Below are positions 43,713 through 54,146 of a DNA stretch of 64,000 nt, piece by piece. The DNA is taken from positions 1 to 64,000 of the forward strand of contig JAPKFB010000022.1 of assembly GCA_028821775.1 (NCBI GenBank), in the 5' to 3' direction. This DNA is from Roseibacillus sp. (GTDB lineage: Bacteria > Verrucomicrobiota > Verrucomicrobiia > Verrucomicrobiales > Akkermansiaceae). Both the position numbers and the translations under genes were made by a program. The number at the start of each line of letters is the position of its first letter. Within the stretch, counting starts at the first letter, position 1. The notes beneath the pieces are model-generated. The model ran no database searches and had not been told where the DNA came from. It saw only the letters and a program-made list of their open reading frames with translations.

Positions 43713-44657
43713 ATGAACGCTCGCGAGCTCTCCCCAGCTCTCCGGCATCTCGCCCAGCAGGGAATCTACCTCGGCACCTCGTCGTGGAAGTACCCCGGGT
43801 GGCTGGGACAACTCTACTCCCCCGCACGCTATGAGTATCGCGGCAAGGTCGCCAAAAGCCGCTTTGAGAAAAACTGCCTCGAGGAATACGCGGAAGTCTT
43901 TCCGAGCGTCTGCGTCGATGCGTCATTCTATCGTTTTCCCGGAGCGAAGTATCTTCAGGACCTCACCGACCAGGTTCCCCAGGATTTCCGCTTTTCGCAC
44001 AAGGTGACGGACACGATCACAATCAAGCATTTCCCCAGGCACCGCAGACACGGCGAGTATGCCGGCAAGGACAACCCCTGCTTTCTCGACGCAAACCTAT
44101 TTCTCCAGTCCTTCCTAAAGCCTCTGGAACCATATCGCGAACAAACCGGGATCATCATGTTTGAGTTTTCACGCTTCTATCAGCGAGACTTTGAACACGG
44201 CCGCGATTTCGTCTTGGCCCTCGATGCCTTCCTCGCAGAACTCCCCACCGAAGAGTGGGATTTCGGGGTCGAAATTCGGAACCCGGAGTTTCTGAAGAAA
44301 CCCTATTTCGATACCCTCGCCCGTCACCGAGTCGGACACGTCTACAATCAGTGGCAGCGCATGCCCTCCCTCGCGGAGCAGATTACGCTCCAGGTTCCCG
44401 ATCGGGAGGTCACTCCCATCGCTTCGCGTCTCCTCTTGAAGTGCGGCCGTAACTACAAATCGGCGGTGAAATCCTTCGAGCCCTACGACCGTATCCAGGA
44501 GCCCCAACTCGGGGTCCGCAGTGCTGCCTCCAGCCTCATCAGGAAGCTCGCCGAGAAACCCAAGGGACGCCGGAGTTTCCTCTACGTAAACAATCGCCTA
44601 GAAGGTAACGCCCTCTCCACCATTGCCGCCATCCTCGCCCTCCTCGCCCTCGATTAA
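43713..44657 (+). CDS. DUF72 domain-containing protein
   Basis: A TIM-barrel protein of 314 residues with the DUF72 signature: YLGTSSWKYPGWLGQLY near the N-terminus, FEKNCLEEYAEVFPSVCVDASFYRFP and FRFSHKVTDTITIKHFP. Such proteins are widespread and sometimes linked to DNA repair or nucleotide salvage, but activity is not established. It follows the TIM-barrel gene by 5 bases, so the two are likely co-expressed. Ends before the 200-base leader of ilvB. Confidence 0.88.
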   Translation: MNARELSPALRHLAQQGIYLGTSSWKYPGWLGQLYSPARYEYRGKVAKSRFEKNCLEEYAEVFPSVCVDASFYRFPGAKYLQDLTDQVPQDFRFSHKVTDTITIKHFPRHRRHGEYAGKDNPCFLDANLFLQSFLKPLEPYREQTGIIMFEFSRFYQRDFEHGRDFVLALDAFLAELPTEEWDFGVEIRNPEFLKKPYFDTLARHRVGHVYNQWQRMPSLAEQITLQVPDREVTPIASRLLLKCGRNYKSAVKSFEPYDRIQEPQLGVRSAASSLIRKLAEKPKGRRSFLYVNNRLEGNALSTIAAILALLALD

Positions 44658-44859
44658 CCCTTCCCCCCAACCGTCCCTCCTTTAGTGGGATTTCTCAATT
44701 TTCACTGAGAGGTCATGGAGATTTTCTCCCGCTTGATGTTAAATCATCACTTTTTGAACCCCTTGATTGGAGTTTTTCGCCAACTTCACGGAATAATGCC
44801 AATTTTCATCTCGACTTTTCCGTAATAAATAGGACTTTCCCCGCCGAAAGGCAAACTTG

Positions 44860-46587
44860 ATGGCTAACCAGAAACTCGACGGGGCGCAAGCCCTCCTCAA
44901 GACTCTCGATGATCTCGGAATCGAATACATCTTCGGTTACTCGGGCGGAGCGGCACTCCCGATCTTTGACGCGTTGGAGACCGTCGAGACGAAGATGAAA
45001 TTCATCCTCGTTCGCCACGAGCAGGGAGCGGTGCACATGGCCGATGGTTATGCGAGAGCCACTGGAAAACCCGCCGCGGTTCTCGTGACCTCCGGACCAG
45101 GTGCCGGCAATGCAGTCACTGGTCTCATGACGGCTCAGATGGATTCCGTCCCCATGATCGTTCTGACCGGGCAACAAGTGACTTGGATGCTGGGCAAGGA
45201 CGCCTTCCAGGAAGCCGACATTTTCGGGATCACGATGGCTGTCGTGAAACACAACTTTCTCGTCAAGAGGACCAATGATCTCCCCCGCATCGCGAGGGAA
45301 GCTCACCATATAGCCACCACCGGGCGTCCCGGCCCGGTCCTGATTGATATTCCTAAAAACGTCTCACAGGACCCCTTCGACGGCGACCTCGATCCTGAAA
45401 TCAACCTCCCGGGTTATCATCCCGAGCGCGCATTCCAGATCGAGGAGAGCGCAATCGACGAAGCCGTCAAGCTCATCAGCCAGTCAACCAGACCTGTCAT
45501 CCTCGCAGGCCAAGGCTGCATGATTGCACGGGCTGAAGACGAACTGTTCAAACTCTCTCAGATGCTGGGCTGCCCGGTCACCTCCACTCTGCTCGGCAAG
45601 GGTGTGTTTCCGGAGACCCACGAACATTCCCTCGGCATGCTCGGAATGCACGGCACTGCTTACGCAAACAAGGCCATTGTGGAAGCGGACCTCATTCTCA
45701 ATGTCGGCTCACGCTTCGATGACCGCATCATCGGCCAAGCCGACAAGTTTGGAGCCAATGCCAAGATCATCCACATCGATATCGATCCCTCCGAGATGAA
45801 CAAGATGATCGTCCCGGATGTGCAAATCATCGGCGACGCCAAGGCCGCGCTCATTGAGCTCAACAAGCGCGTCTCGAAACTCGATAGTGAGCCATGGTTG
45901 AATCATCTCGCGGGCTACAAGAGAAAGTATCCCCTCTGCTACAAGAAGCAGGGCGGCCTGCGCATGCAGCAGGTCATCGACGAACTGTTCATCCTCACCA
46001 AGGGCAGTGCCATTGTCGCCACCGATGTGGGCCAACACCAGATGTGGGCGGCCCAGTTCTACAAGAACGACGCTCCTCACAAGTGGCTCTCTTCCGGTGG
46101 AGCAGGCACCATGGGATTCGGTTTTCCAGCCGCCATCGGCGCACAGTTTGCCTGCCCCGACGCCCTGGTGGTTTCGATCTCCGGTGATGGCGGCTTCCAG
46201 ATGACGCTCTTCGAACTCGCCACCGCCGCCCTGCACAAACTACCCATCAAGATCCTGGTTTTGAACAATCACTACCTCGGCATGGTGCGCCAGTGGCAGG
46301 AGCTCTTCTTCGACGACCGCAAGAGTGGAGTGGATCTCGAGGGGAATCCCGATTTCGTCAAACTGGCCGGCGCCTATGGCATCAAGGGCTTCAACATCAA
46401 GCGACCAGCGGACGTCGGTCGCGTCTTGCAAAAGGCGCTCGACTACAACGAGGGTCCATGCCTCATTCACGCTGAGTGCGTGAAGACCGACAACGTCTTC
46501 CCCATGATTCCGGCTGGGGCCGCTCTGGAAGACATGCTCATTGAGCCGCCAAAGCACAAGATGCCCAAACCGGTTGGCTCCACCTAG
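44860..46587 (+). CDS. ilvB: Acetolactate synthase large subunit
   Basis: ThDP-dependent carboligase that makes acetolactate and acetohydroxybutyrate for valine, leucine and isoleucine. Hallmarks: [13 protein letters not shown], the catalytic Glu in [42 protein letters not shown], and the ThDP motif [15 protein letters not shown] with [17 protein letters not shown]. Start ATG 44860. The regulatory subunit follows after 40 bases. The roughly 200-base leader from 44658 is AT-rich around 44740-44840 and could hold a promoter or attenuation signal, but no peptide leader is evident. Confidence 0.96.
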   Translation: MANQKLDGAQALLKTLDDLGIEYIFGYSGGAALPIFDALETVETKMKFILVRHEQGAVHMADGYARATGKPAAVLVTSGPGAGNAVTGLMTAQMDSVPMIVLTGQQVTWMLGKDAFQEADIFGITMAVVKHNFLVKRTNDLPRIAREAHHIATTGRPGPVLIDIPKNVSQDPFDGDLDPEINLPGYHPERAFQIEESAIDEAVKLISQSTRPVILAGQGCMIARAEDELFKLSQMLGCPVTSTLLGKGVFPETHEHSLGMLGMHGTAYANKAIVEADLILNVGSRFDDRIIGQADKFGANAKIIHIDIDPSEMNKMIVPDVQIIGDAKAALIELNKRVSKLDSEPWLNHLAGYKRKYPLCYKKQGGLRMQQVIDELFILTKGSAIVATDVGQHQMWAAQFYKNDAPHKWLSSGGAGTMGFGFPAAIGAQFACPDALVVSISGDGGFQMTLFELATAALHKLPIKILVLNNHYLGMVRQWQELFFDDRKSGVDLEGNPDFVKLAGAYGIKGFNIKRPADVGRVLQKALDYNEGPCLIHAECVKTDNVFPMIPAGAALEDMLIEPPKHKMPKPVGST

Positions 46588-46627
46588 ACGCCTCCGCAGA
46601 TCTGAAACCTCAAATCTGATATCTGAA

Positions 46628-47170
46628 ATGTCCAAGAAGATTGTCACTACCGACACGCCCGTTGCCACATCTTCCACCGAGGTGATCCACACCCTCTCAA
46701 TCTTCGTCAACAATAAGGCCGGGGTCCTCATGCGGATTTGCCAGGTCTTTGCCCGACGCGGCTACAATATTGAGTCCCTTGTCGTTTCGCAGGGTCGCGA
46801 CGCGAATTTCAGCCGCATGACGATCGGCCTCAAGGGGGCCCCCGAAGGTCTGGAGCAAATCATCAAGCAGGTGAACAAACTCATCGATGTCATTCACTGC
46901 TACGAGCATACCGCCGCCGACGCGGTGGTGAAGGAAATGCTTCTCATCAAGTTCCTCGTCGCAGACGGCCAGAAACGTACCGACGCACTCCAGATCATCG
47001 AGCACTTCAATGGGAAGACCGTCGACCTGACGCCCTTCTCCATGATCGCTCAGATCACCGGTGATTCACCCAAGATCGATGCCGCGGTGGGCATGCTGGG
47101 GCAGTTCGACATCATCGAGACCGTCCGCACCGGAAAGGTCGTTATGGCGCGGGGCGAAAAACCGACTTAG
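46628..47170 (+). CDS. ilvN: Acetolactate synthase small (regulatory) subunit
   Basis: ACT-domain subunit that confers valine feedback inhibition. The ACT core HTLSIFVNNKAGVLMRICQ plus RRGYNIESLVV is at about residues 21-52. A second, ACT-like/C-terminal domain follows (LIKFLVADGQKRTDAL, FSMIAQITGD). The ATG at 46628 gives MSKKIVTT and 180 residues; an upstream in-frame start at 46541 would overlap ilvB. Converges with the gene at 47211. An imperfect stem (CCGCG / CGCGG) occupies the 40-base gap. Confidence 0.94.
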   Translation: MSKKIVTTDTPVATSSTEVIHTLSIFVNNKAGVLMRICQVFARRGYNIESLVVSQGRDANFSRMTIGLKGAPEGLEQIIKQVNKLIDVIHCYEHTAADAVVKEMLLIKFLVADGQKRTDALQIIEHFNGKTVDLTPFSMIAQITGDSPKIDAAVGMLGQFDIIETVRTGKVVMARGEKPT

Positions 47171-47210
47171 GGGAACTCCGCGCAGTGACAAATCCCTCAC
47201 GCGGGTAGGG

Positions 47211-47705
47211 TCAATCGCCCAACTCTGCCAGGTGCTCCACCGGCCGGGGAGCAAGATTATTGCGCTCGATGAGCCGGGCACAGGTGTTCCAACGCAGGGT
47301 GGATTCGCCCCCGGTGGAATGACTCAGCGCCAAGGCCTCCTCGAAATGGCTCATCGCAGTGGTCAGGCACTCATAAGCCACGTAGCTCGACCCGGGAGAC
47401 TGCCCGCGAATCTTGGCCAGGCCGCGGCGTTCCGCCACCAATCCGGTGTAGTAAGCGCGTTCGTAGTCGCTCGGTATCTGTGCGATGAGATCCTCCACGC
47501 GATGATCACTGATCTTGTAGCCTCCTCCAGAGTGATCGCTCATCGCGAGGATGAGGATCACCAGAGCTTCCCTGTTCTCGGAATCGACCCGCAGGATATC
47601 GAGACAAATGCTTTCCGCGGCAGCAGGCTCATTGAGGAGGCGGTAGTGCTTGGCCTTCTTGAGAGCGGCCGGAACGGCCTCGGTTGGAAGAGGTTTCAGT
47701 TCCAT
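47211..47705 (-). CDS. Hypothetical TPR-like protein, 164 aa
   Basis: Helical, soluble, with TPR-like repeats: AALKKAKHYRLLNEPAAAESICLDILRVDSENREALVI is one clear motif at about residues 12-52. A second helical pair (AYECLTTAMSHFEEALALSH) lies at about 108-127. No signal peptide. It follows sdhB by 31 bases on the same strand and is probably in the succinate-dehydrogenase operon. An assembly or stability role is speculation. Confidence 0.7.
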   Translation of the reverse strand: MELKPLPTEAVPAALKKAKHYRLLNEPAAAESICLDILRVDSENREALVILILAMSDHSGGGYKISDHRVEDLIAQIPSDYERAYYTGLVAERRGLAKIRGQSPGSSYVAYECLTTAMSHFEEALALSHSTGGESTLRWNTCARLIERNNLAPRPVEHLAELGD

Positions 47706-47736
47706 GTCAGTGAGCTCACTTCTTGCAAGCGGTTGG

Positions 47737-48513
47737 TCATTTCGTGTTTTCTCCGACCCCTTTATCCGGCTTCTTGCGACGAAAGCGCCGCAGAAACATG
47801 GCCAGGGGGTCGTAAAAGCGATCCACTACCCGCTCCTTCAGCGGGATGATGGCATTGTCGGTGATCGTGATGTCTTCCGGACAAACTTTGGTGCAGCACT
47901 TGGTGATGTTGCAGTAGCCAATCCCCTGTGCCTTCTTGAGATCCTCGAGGCGATCTTCGGTATCCAGAGGGTGCATTTCGAGCGCGGCGGAATAGACAAA
48001 GAGACGCGGCCCGATAAAGTCGTCGTGCAGGTCATGTTCCCGCAGAACGTGGCAGACGTTCTGGCAGAGGAAGCACTCGATGCACTTGCGAAACTCCTGC
48101 ACCCGGTCGACATCGTCTTGGACCATGTTCCAGGTTCCGTCATCGTGATCGGGTGCCCGGGGCTTGAATTTCCTGATCTTCTTTTTAGCCACGTAGTTCC
48201 ATGAAATATCGGTCGTGAGGTCCTTGATGATCGGGAATGCTTTGATGGGCTCCACTGTGATGGGCCTATCGAGAGGCAGATCACTCATGCGACACATGCA
48301 CATCAGTCGCGGCATGCCATTCACTTCCGCCGAACAGGATCCGCACTTCCCCGCCTTGCAGTTCCATCGGCAGGCGAGGTCATTTGCTTTCTCGGCCTGA
48401 ATCCGGCGCACTGCGTCGAGCACGACCATCCCTTCGCTCACCTCGGTGGAGAAATCGTGAAACTTTCCTCCCTCTACGTTTCCTCGCCAGATTCTGAATG
48501 TCGCGCTGGACAT
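47737..48513 (-). CDS. sdhB: Succinate dehydrogenase iron-sulfur subunit
   Basis: Electron-transfer subunit of complex II, on the cytoplasmic side of the membrane. The [2Fe-2S] ferredoxin domain has CRWNCKAGKCGSCSAEVNG with a further Cys in LMCMC. The second domain has CIECFLCQNVCH for one Fe-S cluster and CNITKCCTKVCPEDI for another. Length 258 is typical. The C-terminal extension FLRRFRRKKPDKGVG is charged. Third gene of sdhCAB. Confidence 0.95.
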   Translation of the reverse strand: MSSATFRIWRGNVEGGKFHDFSTEVSEGMVVLDAVRRIQAEKANDLACRWNCKAGKCGSCSAEVNGMPRLMCMCRMSDLPLDRPITVEPIKAFPIIKDLTTDISWNYVAKKKIRKFKPRAPDHDDGTWNMVQDDVDRVQEFRKCIECFLCQNVCHVLREHDLHDDFIGPRLFVYSAALEMHPLDTEDRLEDLKKAQGIGYCNITKCCTKVCPEDITITDNAIIPLKERVVDRFYDPLAMFLRRFRRKKPDKGVGENTK

Positions 48514-48563
48514 GACCTTGTGGTATCTTGTCGGAAATTCGCCATCATGGCGCTATTTTTCTG

Positions 48564-50381
48564 CTATCCCATCTCATCGACGATGGCCTGCAACTCCGCA
48601 GGCATGTCATGAATAGGCACTTTCTCGACTTCCATCGAGCCGTCGCGGGCTTTGCGAATGACATTGTTGGCTTTTCCCCACCCCGGATCCTTGCTCGGAA
48701 AATCCTTGCGGAATTGTGCCCCGCGACTCTCTTCGCGGGCCAGCGCGGAGCGCGCAATCGCTTCCGAAACCGTAAGAAGATTCTCGAGATCGAGAGCCGT
48801 ATGCCATCCGGGATTGTACTCCCGGTGACCAACCACCCCCACCTCTTCGGCACGCTGGCGCAGCTTCGTGATCTCTTCCAGGGCCGTGCGCATCTCATCC
48901 CCGGTGCGCACGATGCCCACCAGCGCCTGCATCGCCACCTGCAGGTCATTCTGGACCGCGTAAGGGCCCTCCGCTTCCGAGCCCCCACGATCAAATGCCC
49001 TCAGAGCCGTCCGCTGAGCCGCCTCGACCCGCGCCTCGTCAATCCGACCAGCCTGAGTCTCCAGGGCATAGATGGCCGCGTGTTCACCTGCCCGTTTGCC
49101 CAGCACGATGAGATCCGATAGTGAGTTGCCGCCGAGGCGATTCGCACCGTTGATCCCGCCTCCGCACTCGCCACAAGCATACAACCCGGGCACGGTGGCG
49201 GCCTGAGTGTCGGCCTCGACCCGGATCCCTCCCATGATGTAGTGCGTGGTGGGCCCCACTTCCATGCGCTCGTTCGTGATGTCGATATCAGCCAACTGCT
49301 TGAACTGGTGATACATGCTCGGAAGCTTGCGTTTGATATGAGCTTCCGAGTCGCTCATCTTTTCCTTGATCCATGCGATGTCCAGGAAGACGCCGCCGTG
49401 AGGACTCCCCCGCCCCTCCCGAATCTCCCGAACGATGCAACGTGCAACGTGATCGCGAGTGAGCAACTCGGGAGGGCGACGCGCGATCTTGTCACCAAGC
49501 ACGTAGCGCCAGCCTTCCTCCGGCGTATCGGCGGTCTGGTCCTTGTAGTTGTCCGGGATATCGTCGAACATGAAGCGCCGTCCTTCGCTGTTGGTGAGGA
49601 TTCCCCCTTCCCCGCGCACCCCTTCGGTCACAAGGATTCCGCACACACTAGGTGGCCAGACCATCCCGGTGGGATGAAACTGGATGAACTCCATGTCGAT
49701 GAGATCCGCCCCGGCGTGGTAGGCTAGGGCGTGCCCATCACCGGTCCCTTCCCAGCTGTTGCTGGTGATCTGGTAGGCCCGCCCCACTCCACCGGTGGCC
49801 AGCACAATGGCCTTGGCACGGAAGATTCTGAATCGCCCCCGCTCCCGATCGTAAGCCACCGCCCCGACCACCCGGTCGCCATCCTTCATCAACTCGACCA
49901 CCGTCACTTCCATGTAGACTTCGATCCCCTGATGAATGCCGTGATCCTGCAGGGTGCGGATCATTTCGAGCCCGGTGCGATCTCCCACATGAGCGAGGCG
50001 AGGATACTTATGCCCTCCAAAGTTACGCTGAAGAATTCGTCCATCCTTGGTCCGATCAAAGACCGCACCCCAGGACTCCAGTTCGCGCACGCGATCGGGT
50101 GCTTCCTGGGCATGAATCTGTGCCATGCGCCAGTTGTTGATGTACTGCCCGCCGCGCATGGTGTCGGCAAAGTGCACCTTCCAATTGTCGCGGTCATCAA
50201 CGTTGGCGAGGGCGGCGGCAATTCCGCCTTCTGCCATCACGGTGTGGGCTTTTCCGAGCATCGATTTGCAGACCAACCCGACCGAAACACCTGCCGCTGA
50301 CGCTTCGATCGCTGCTCGTAATCCCGCGCCCCCGGCACCAATAACCAGCACGTCGTGTTCAAATTCGATACATTCCCCCAT
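48564..50381 (-). CDS. sdhA: Succinate dehydrogenase flavoprotein subunit
   Basis: Catalytic FAD-containing subunit of complex II. The FAD loop is VIGAGGAGLRAAIEAS near residue 13; the FAD-attachment His region is AHTVMAEGGIAAAL at about 45-58. Substrate-site residues occur in IQFHPTGMVWP and VGPTTHYIMGGIRVEADTQ. Length 605 is normal. Orientation and order C-A-B fit the operon. Confidence 0.96.
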   Translation of the reverse strand: MGECIEFEHDVLVIGAGGAGLRAAIEASAAGVSVGLVCKSMLGKAHTVMAEGGIAAALANVDDRDNWKVHFADTMRGGQYINNWRMAQIHAQEAPDRVRELESWGAVFDRTKDGRILQRNFGGHKYPRLAHVGDRTGLEMIRTLQDHGIHQGIEVYMEVTVVELMKDGDRVVGAVAYDRERGRFRIFRAKAIVLATGGVGRAYQITSNSWEGTGDGHALAYHAGADLIDMEFIQFHPTGMVWPPSVCGILVTEGVRGEGGILTNSEGRRFMFDDIPDNYKDQTADTPEEGWRYVLGDKIARRPPELLTRDHVARCIVREIREGRGSPHGGVFLDIAWIKEKMSDSEAHIKRKLPSMYHQFKQLADIDITNERMEVGPTTHYIMGGIRVEADTQAATVPGLYACGECGGGINGANRLGGNSLSDLIVLGKRAGEHAAIYALETQAGRIDEARVEAAQRTALRAFDRGGSEAEGPYAVQNDLQVAMQALVGIVRTGDEMRTALEEITKLRQRAEEVGVVGHREYNPGWHTALDLENLLTVSEAIARSALAREESRGAQFRKDFPSKDPGWGKANNVIRKARDGSMEVEKVPIHDMPAELQAIVDEMG

Positions 50382-50384
50382 ACG

Positions 50385-51191
50385 CTAGAAAATTCTGAAA
50401 TCGGTCCAAATCCCCATTGAGCAAAGCCGGACATAGACATCCGTGAACCCGACCCAGAACAAACTCATCCAAGCAAACCTCATGTGACCGCGATTGAGAC
50501 AACTCACACAATCAAAGACGCACTGGCGCGGACGCGAGCTCCTCGAAAGACGATCGCGAACCCCGCCCACCAAGTGCCGAAAGGAGTGGCAACCGAAGGT
50601 GTAGCCACCCAATAACACCACATTGATCACGAGCACCAAGGAGCCAATCCCGATCCCGAAAGACCCCTTGCCCGTCTCTTCATCGGCGAACCAGAACCCC
50701 TTGACGGCATCCATACCGAGCAGGACGATGAAGATCAGCGCGACGTAAAGGAAGTAGCGATGGATATTCTGCAAAATGAGCGGAAGAGAGTTTTCGCCGA
50801 GATACTTCTTGCGAGGTTCACTCACCGCGCAAGCCGGCGGATCAGCCCAGAAGGCCTTGTAGTAGGCGCCCCGATAGTAATAGCAGGTCATGCGGAATCC
50901 CGCCGGAGCCCAAAGAATAAGGAGGGCCGGGGAGAAGGGCAACCACGAGGGCCAGATCTCCGGCTTCGGCCCCATCAGTGCATGCGGGGAGCTCCCGAAA
51001 ATCTCGGGGGAGTAAAACGGTGAGAGATAGGGACCGGAGGTATAGTGCACGCCCTGAAAGGCGGCCCAGGTCGAATAAACAATAAAGCTCGTGAGCCCGA
51101 GAAAAACCACCAAGGGCTGCCACCACCACGCATCGCGACGCATTGTGCGTCCAAAGCCGGTTTTTTGAATGGGAATCTCGGTGGTCGGCAT
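50385..51191 (-). CDS. sdhC: Succinate dehydrogenase cytochrome b subunit, single-subunit type
   Basis: Membrane anchor of complex II. With ATG 51191 (MPTTEIPIQ) it is 268 residues; an AGGGAT Shine-Dalgarno-like sequence is 3 bases upstream, whereas the longer start at 51245 has none. About five hydrophobic segments are present: near residues 23-45, 88-105, 147-165, 186-205 and 235-255. His residues in NIHRYFLYV and YTFGCHSFRHLVGG could ligate heme. No separate sdhD is present, in line with a one-polypeptide anchor. The stop is 3 bases before sdhA. Confidence 0.85.
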   Translation of the reverse strand: MPTTEIPIQKTGFGRTMRRDAWWWQPLVVFLGLTSFIVYSTWAAFQGVHYTSGPYLSPFYSPEIFGSSPHALMGPKPEIWPSWLPFSPALLILWAPAGFRMTCYYYRGAYYKAFWADPPACAVSEPRKKYLGENSLPLILQNIHRYFLYVALIFIVLLGMDAVKGFWFADEETGKGSFGIGIGSLVLVINVVLLGGYTFGCHSFRHLVGGVRDRLSRSSRPRQCVFDCVSCLNRGHMRFAWMSLFWVGFTDVYVRLCSMGIWTDFRIF

Positions 51192-51372
51192 ATCCCTGCG
51201 CGCACAAACGTAAAGAGGGCGAAGGATAGAGACAGATTTGCCCATGGGTCGAGGGGAATTTATCAGCCCTCTCCCCAGGCCGGATTTGCAGGCTCTACGC
51301 GTCCCCCGAGGGATTCACCGCCAACAATTCGCGTGCATTCGGGGGCATTCGCGGTTTCCTCATCGTTGCCTC

Positions 51373-52620
51373 ATGAAACAAGTCATCTCTCCTCTCATCC
51401 TTGCCCTCCTCTCGATCTTGCCAACCTCTGCTCGCGAAGCAAAAGAGTACGACAAGGACGTCAACTATGACGACCGGAAGACTCCACACTACGACCTCCC
51501 TCCCTTGCTCGTTACTTCGCAAGGGCAGACCATAACCACCGCCGACCAGTGGCACCACCACCGCCGTCCCGAGATCCTCTCCCTCTTCAGCAATCTGGTC
51601 TACGGTCGCGTGCCCGAACCATCCGACCCGATCAAGATGGAGTTCGAAGTCGTGAAAACCGATTCCAATTTCATGAAAGGCAAGGCCACCCGCAAGGACG
51701 TCAAGATCCACCTCAGCAACAAAAACGGGCGGATCTCGATGCACTTCCTCGTCTTCGTCCCCAACGAGGCTCAGAAGCCGGTCCCGGCATTCTTCAAACA
51801 CAGCTTCAACAACACACAGGGCAAGGACTTCGACGCCTCAAGTTTTCGAGCGGGTAAACTCAAAAACGGTTGGCCCCTTGGTGAATTCCTTGATCGCGGC
51901 TACGGGTTCTGCGCCGTCTACCACCAGGACCTCGTGGGACACAATGAAACCGAGTTCCTCAAATCCGTCCACAAGCTCTTCTACCCAAAAGGCCAGAGCT
52001 TTCCAAAGGCTCACGAGTGGGGCGTGCTCTCGGTCTGCGCCTGGGGCGCCATGCGTGGGATGGATTATCTCGAAACCGATGATGATATCGATCATACCCG
52101 CATCGCAATCATGGGGCACTCCAAGATGGGCAAGGCCACCCTCTGGACTGCCGCCCAGGATGAACGCTTTGCCCTCGCAATCTCCGCTCAATCAGGTTGC
52201 GCCGGTGCCGCCCTCTGGCGCCGCAAGTCCGGGGAGACCCTAAAGAAAATGGTGACTCGCTTCCCCTACTGGCTCTGCCGCAATGCCTGGAAATTCGTGG
52301 AGCAGGAGGACGACCTGCCCGTTGACCAGCACATGCTTCTGGCCTGCATCGCCCCGCGTCCAGTGTATGTCCACAGCGGGGTGGAGGACACTTGGGCAGA
52401 CGGGCGTGGTGAGTATCTCTCGGCCTACCACGCCAGCGATGTATATCGCCTTCTCGGCAAGAAGGGATTGGAGTCAGAAAAATCCCCTCCGGTTGGCAAA
52501 GCGATCATCGAGAGCCAGGTCGGCTACCACATCCGCGAAGGCGGCCACTCGATCGAAAAATACGATTGGGAGCGCTTCCTGGAGTTCGCGGACTACCACT
52601 TGAAGGGATCCTCGAAGTAA
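51373..52620 (+). CDS. Secreted alpha/beta-hydrolase, glucuronoyl esterase-like (CE15)
   Basis: ATG 51373 opens a signal peptide (MKQVISPLILALLS, cleavage after TSA). The protein shows an alpha/beta hydrolase fold: oxyanion segment PAFFKHSFNN, nucleophile elbow IMGHSKMGKATLW (Ser in GHSKMG), SAQSGCAGAALWRR, and the C-terminal His in EGGHSIEKYDW. This arrangement resembles CE15 glucuronoyl esterases that split lignin-glucuronoxylan esters; acetylxylan-esterase-like relatives are possible. 415 residues. Isolated from other carbohydrate genes here. An exported location fits polymer attack. Confidence 0.8.
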   Translation: MKQVISPLILALLSILPTSAREAKEYDKDVNYDDRKTPHYDLPPLLVTSQGQTITTADQWHHHRRPEILSLFSNLVYGRVPEPSDPIKMEFEVVKTDSNFMKGKATRKDVKIHLSNKNGRISMHFLVFVPNEAQKPVPAFFKHSFNNTQGKDFDASSFRAGKLKNGWPLGEFLDRGYGFCAVYHQDLVGHNETEFLKSVHKLFYPKGQSFPKAHEWGVLSVCAWGAMRGMDYLETDDDIDHTRIAIMGHSKMGKATLWTAAQDERFALAISAQSGCAGAALWRRKSGETLKKMVTRFPYWLCRNAWKFVEQEDDLPVDQHMLLACIAPRPVYVHSGVEDTWADGRGEYLSAYHASDVYRLLGKKGLESEKSPPVGKAIIESQVGYHIREGGHSIEKYDWERFLEFADYHLKGSSK

Positions 52621-52958
52621 CGGCGCGGAGTTCGTCGCCCTCTCACCCGGTCCCACCCGAACATCCATCCGAAGGGCAAGGACTCCATCGCGGTGACAGT
52701 CGCATGGGGAATGGGCCACCCTTCTCGGAGTCGGGGAGCGAATGAATCACCTGGGTCGCAGGGGGAGGGATCGTGACTCTTTAAAATACAGCGGGAAAAA
52801 GTTATTCACACGGCTAAGGCGGAAGCAATCAAGGGGCGGCGGCGACTCCTGAAATTTAAAGAGCCTCTTCCCACAAAGCTCTCGGGAAATCGAGTGAGGT
52901 CACCACACCAATTAATACTTGCCATTGGGCGACTTTCCCCGACGATCCGCGCCGCCGA
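52621..52958. other. Intergenic region of 338 bases upstream of carA
   Basis: AT-rich near 52770-52820 and includes TTATTCACA (52802-52810), which fits a DnaA-box consensus but is single. No open frame of note, no recognised riboswitch. Probably holds the carA promoter. Confidence 0.4.
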
Positions 52959-54098
52959 ATGGACGCTATTTTGGCTCTAGAAGACGGTCGCGTTTTTCGC
53001 GGCGAAGGATTTGGGCACACCGGTATCTCGACTGGTGAGGCCTGCTTTAATACCTCTATGACGGGGTACCAGGAAGTTCTCACCGATCCGAGCTATCGCG
53101 GTCAGATTGTGACCATGACCTATCCTCTGATTGGGAATTACGGGGTCAACGAGGAGGACGCCGAATCACGGGGTCCCCATGTGCGGGGATTTGTCGTGGG
53201 CGAACTCTGCCGCACGCCCTCCAACTTCCGTTCGCAGCAATCGCTGCAGGACTATTTCATCGAGCACCAGATCATCGGAATCGAGGGGGTCGACACGCGC
53301 GCCCTCACAAAGCATCTCCGGTCCTCTGGCGCGATGCGCGCCTGCCTCACCACGGAGTTGAATCAGGACGAGGCGATCCAACAAGCCAAGGACTCCGCAC
53401 CCATGGAGGGTTCCGATTTTGTCCAGGAAGTCACCACCCCCGCCGGCTTCACCTGGGAGGCGGAGTCCCGCAACTGGGTCCTCCCCAATCCTTCACACGG
53501 ACAGGAGGGGCACTATGCCGACCTTCCCGAGGTTCGCCACCGCATCGTGGCTTATGACTTCGGAATCAAGTACAACATCCTGCGACAACTGCGACAGAAC
53601 GGATTTGAGGTGGAGGTCGTCAGTGCGCGCACCTCTGCCAAAGACGTGCTGGCCCACAATCCGGATGGCATCTTTCTCTCAAACGGACCCGGCGACCCGG
53701 CGGCCCTCGATTACATCCACGCCGAGATCGAGCAACTCATCGGCGCGAAACCCATTTTTGGAATTTGCCTCGGCCACCAGATCCTCACCCATGCCTTCGG
53801 CGGCAAGACCTTCAAACTGAAGTTCGGTCATCGGGGTGGAAACCAACCCGTGAAGGATCTCCGTAGCGGAGCAGTCTCCATCACGTCCCAGAACCACGGG
53901 TTTGCAACCGATCGCGAATCCCTTCCTTCACACGTCGAAGTCACTCATCTCAACCTCAACGACAACACGGTCGAAGGAATTCGTTCAACGAGCGATCCCG
54001 TCTTCTCCGTCCAGTATCACCCCGAAGCGGCCCCCGGTCCGCACGACGCATCCTACATTTTTAAGGAATTCGCCGACCTGATCGACGCGACGAAGTAA
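52959..54098 (+). CDS. carA: Carbamoyl-phosphate synthase small subunit
   Basis: Glutamine amidotransferase subunit that feeds ammonia to CarB for arginine and pyrimidine synthesis. N-terminal domain: [50 protein letters not shown]-terminal class I GATase: FLSNGPGDP, the catalytic Cys in [10 protein letters not shown], and His/Glu in [12 protein letters not shown]. Length 379 is normal. Start ATG 52959. carB is not in the window. Confidence 0.96.
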   Translation: MDAILALEDGRVFRGEGFGHTGISTGEACFNTSMTGYQEVLTDPSYRGQIVTMTYPLIGNYGVNEEDAESRGPHVRGFVVGELCRTPSNFRSQQSLQDYFIEHQIIGIEGVDTRALTKHLRSSGAMRACLTTELNQDEAIQQAKDSAPMEGSDFVQEVTTPAGFTWEAESRNWVLPNPSHGQEGHYADLPEVRHRIVAYDFGIKYNILRQLRQNGFEVEVVSARTSAKDVLAHNPDGIFLSNGPGDPAALDYIHAEIEQLIGAKPIFGICLGHQILTHAFGGKTFKLKFGHRGGNQPVKDLRSGAVSITSQNHGFATDRESLPSHVEVTHLNLNDNTVEGIRSTSDPVFSVQYHPEAAPGPHDASYIFKEFADLIDATK

Positions 54099-54146
54099 GG
54101 GGGCAACCGCGAATGCACGCGAAAATATCATTTCAAAAGAGAGATC

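Noticed and set aside
52802-52810. TTATTCACA, DnaA-box match
   Set aside because: A single copy; origins need several. No dnaA or dnaN nearby.
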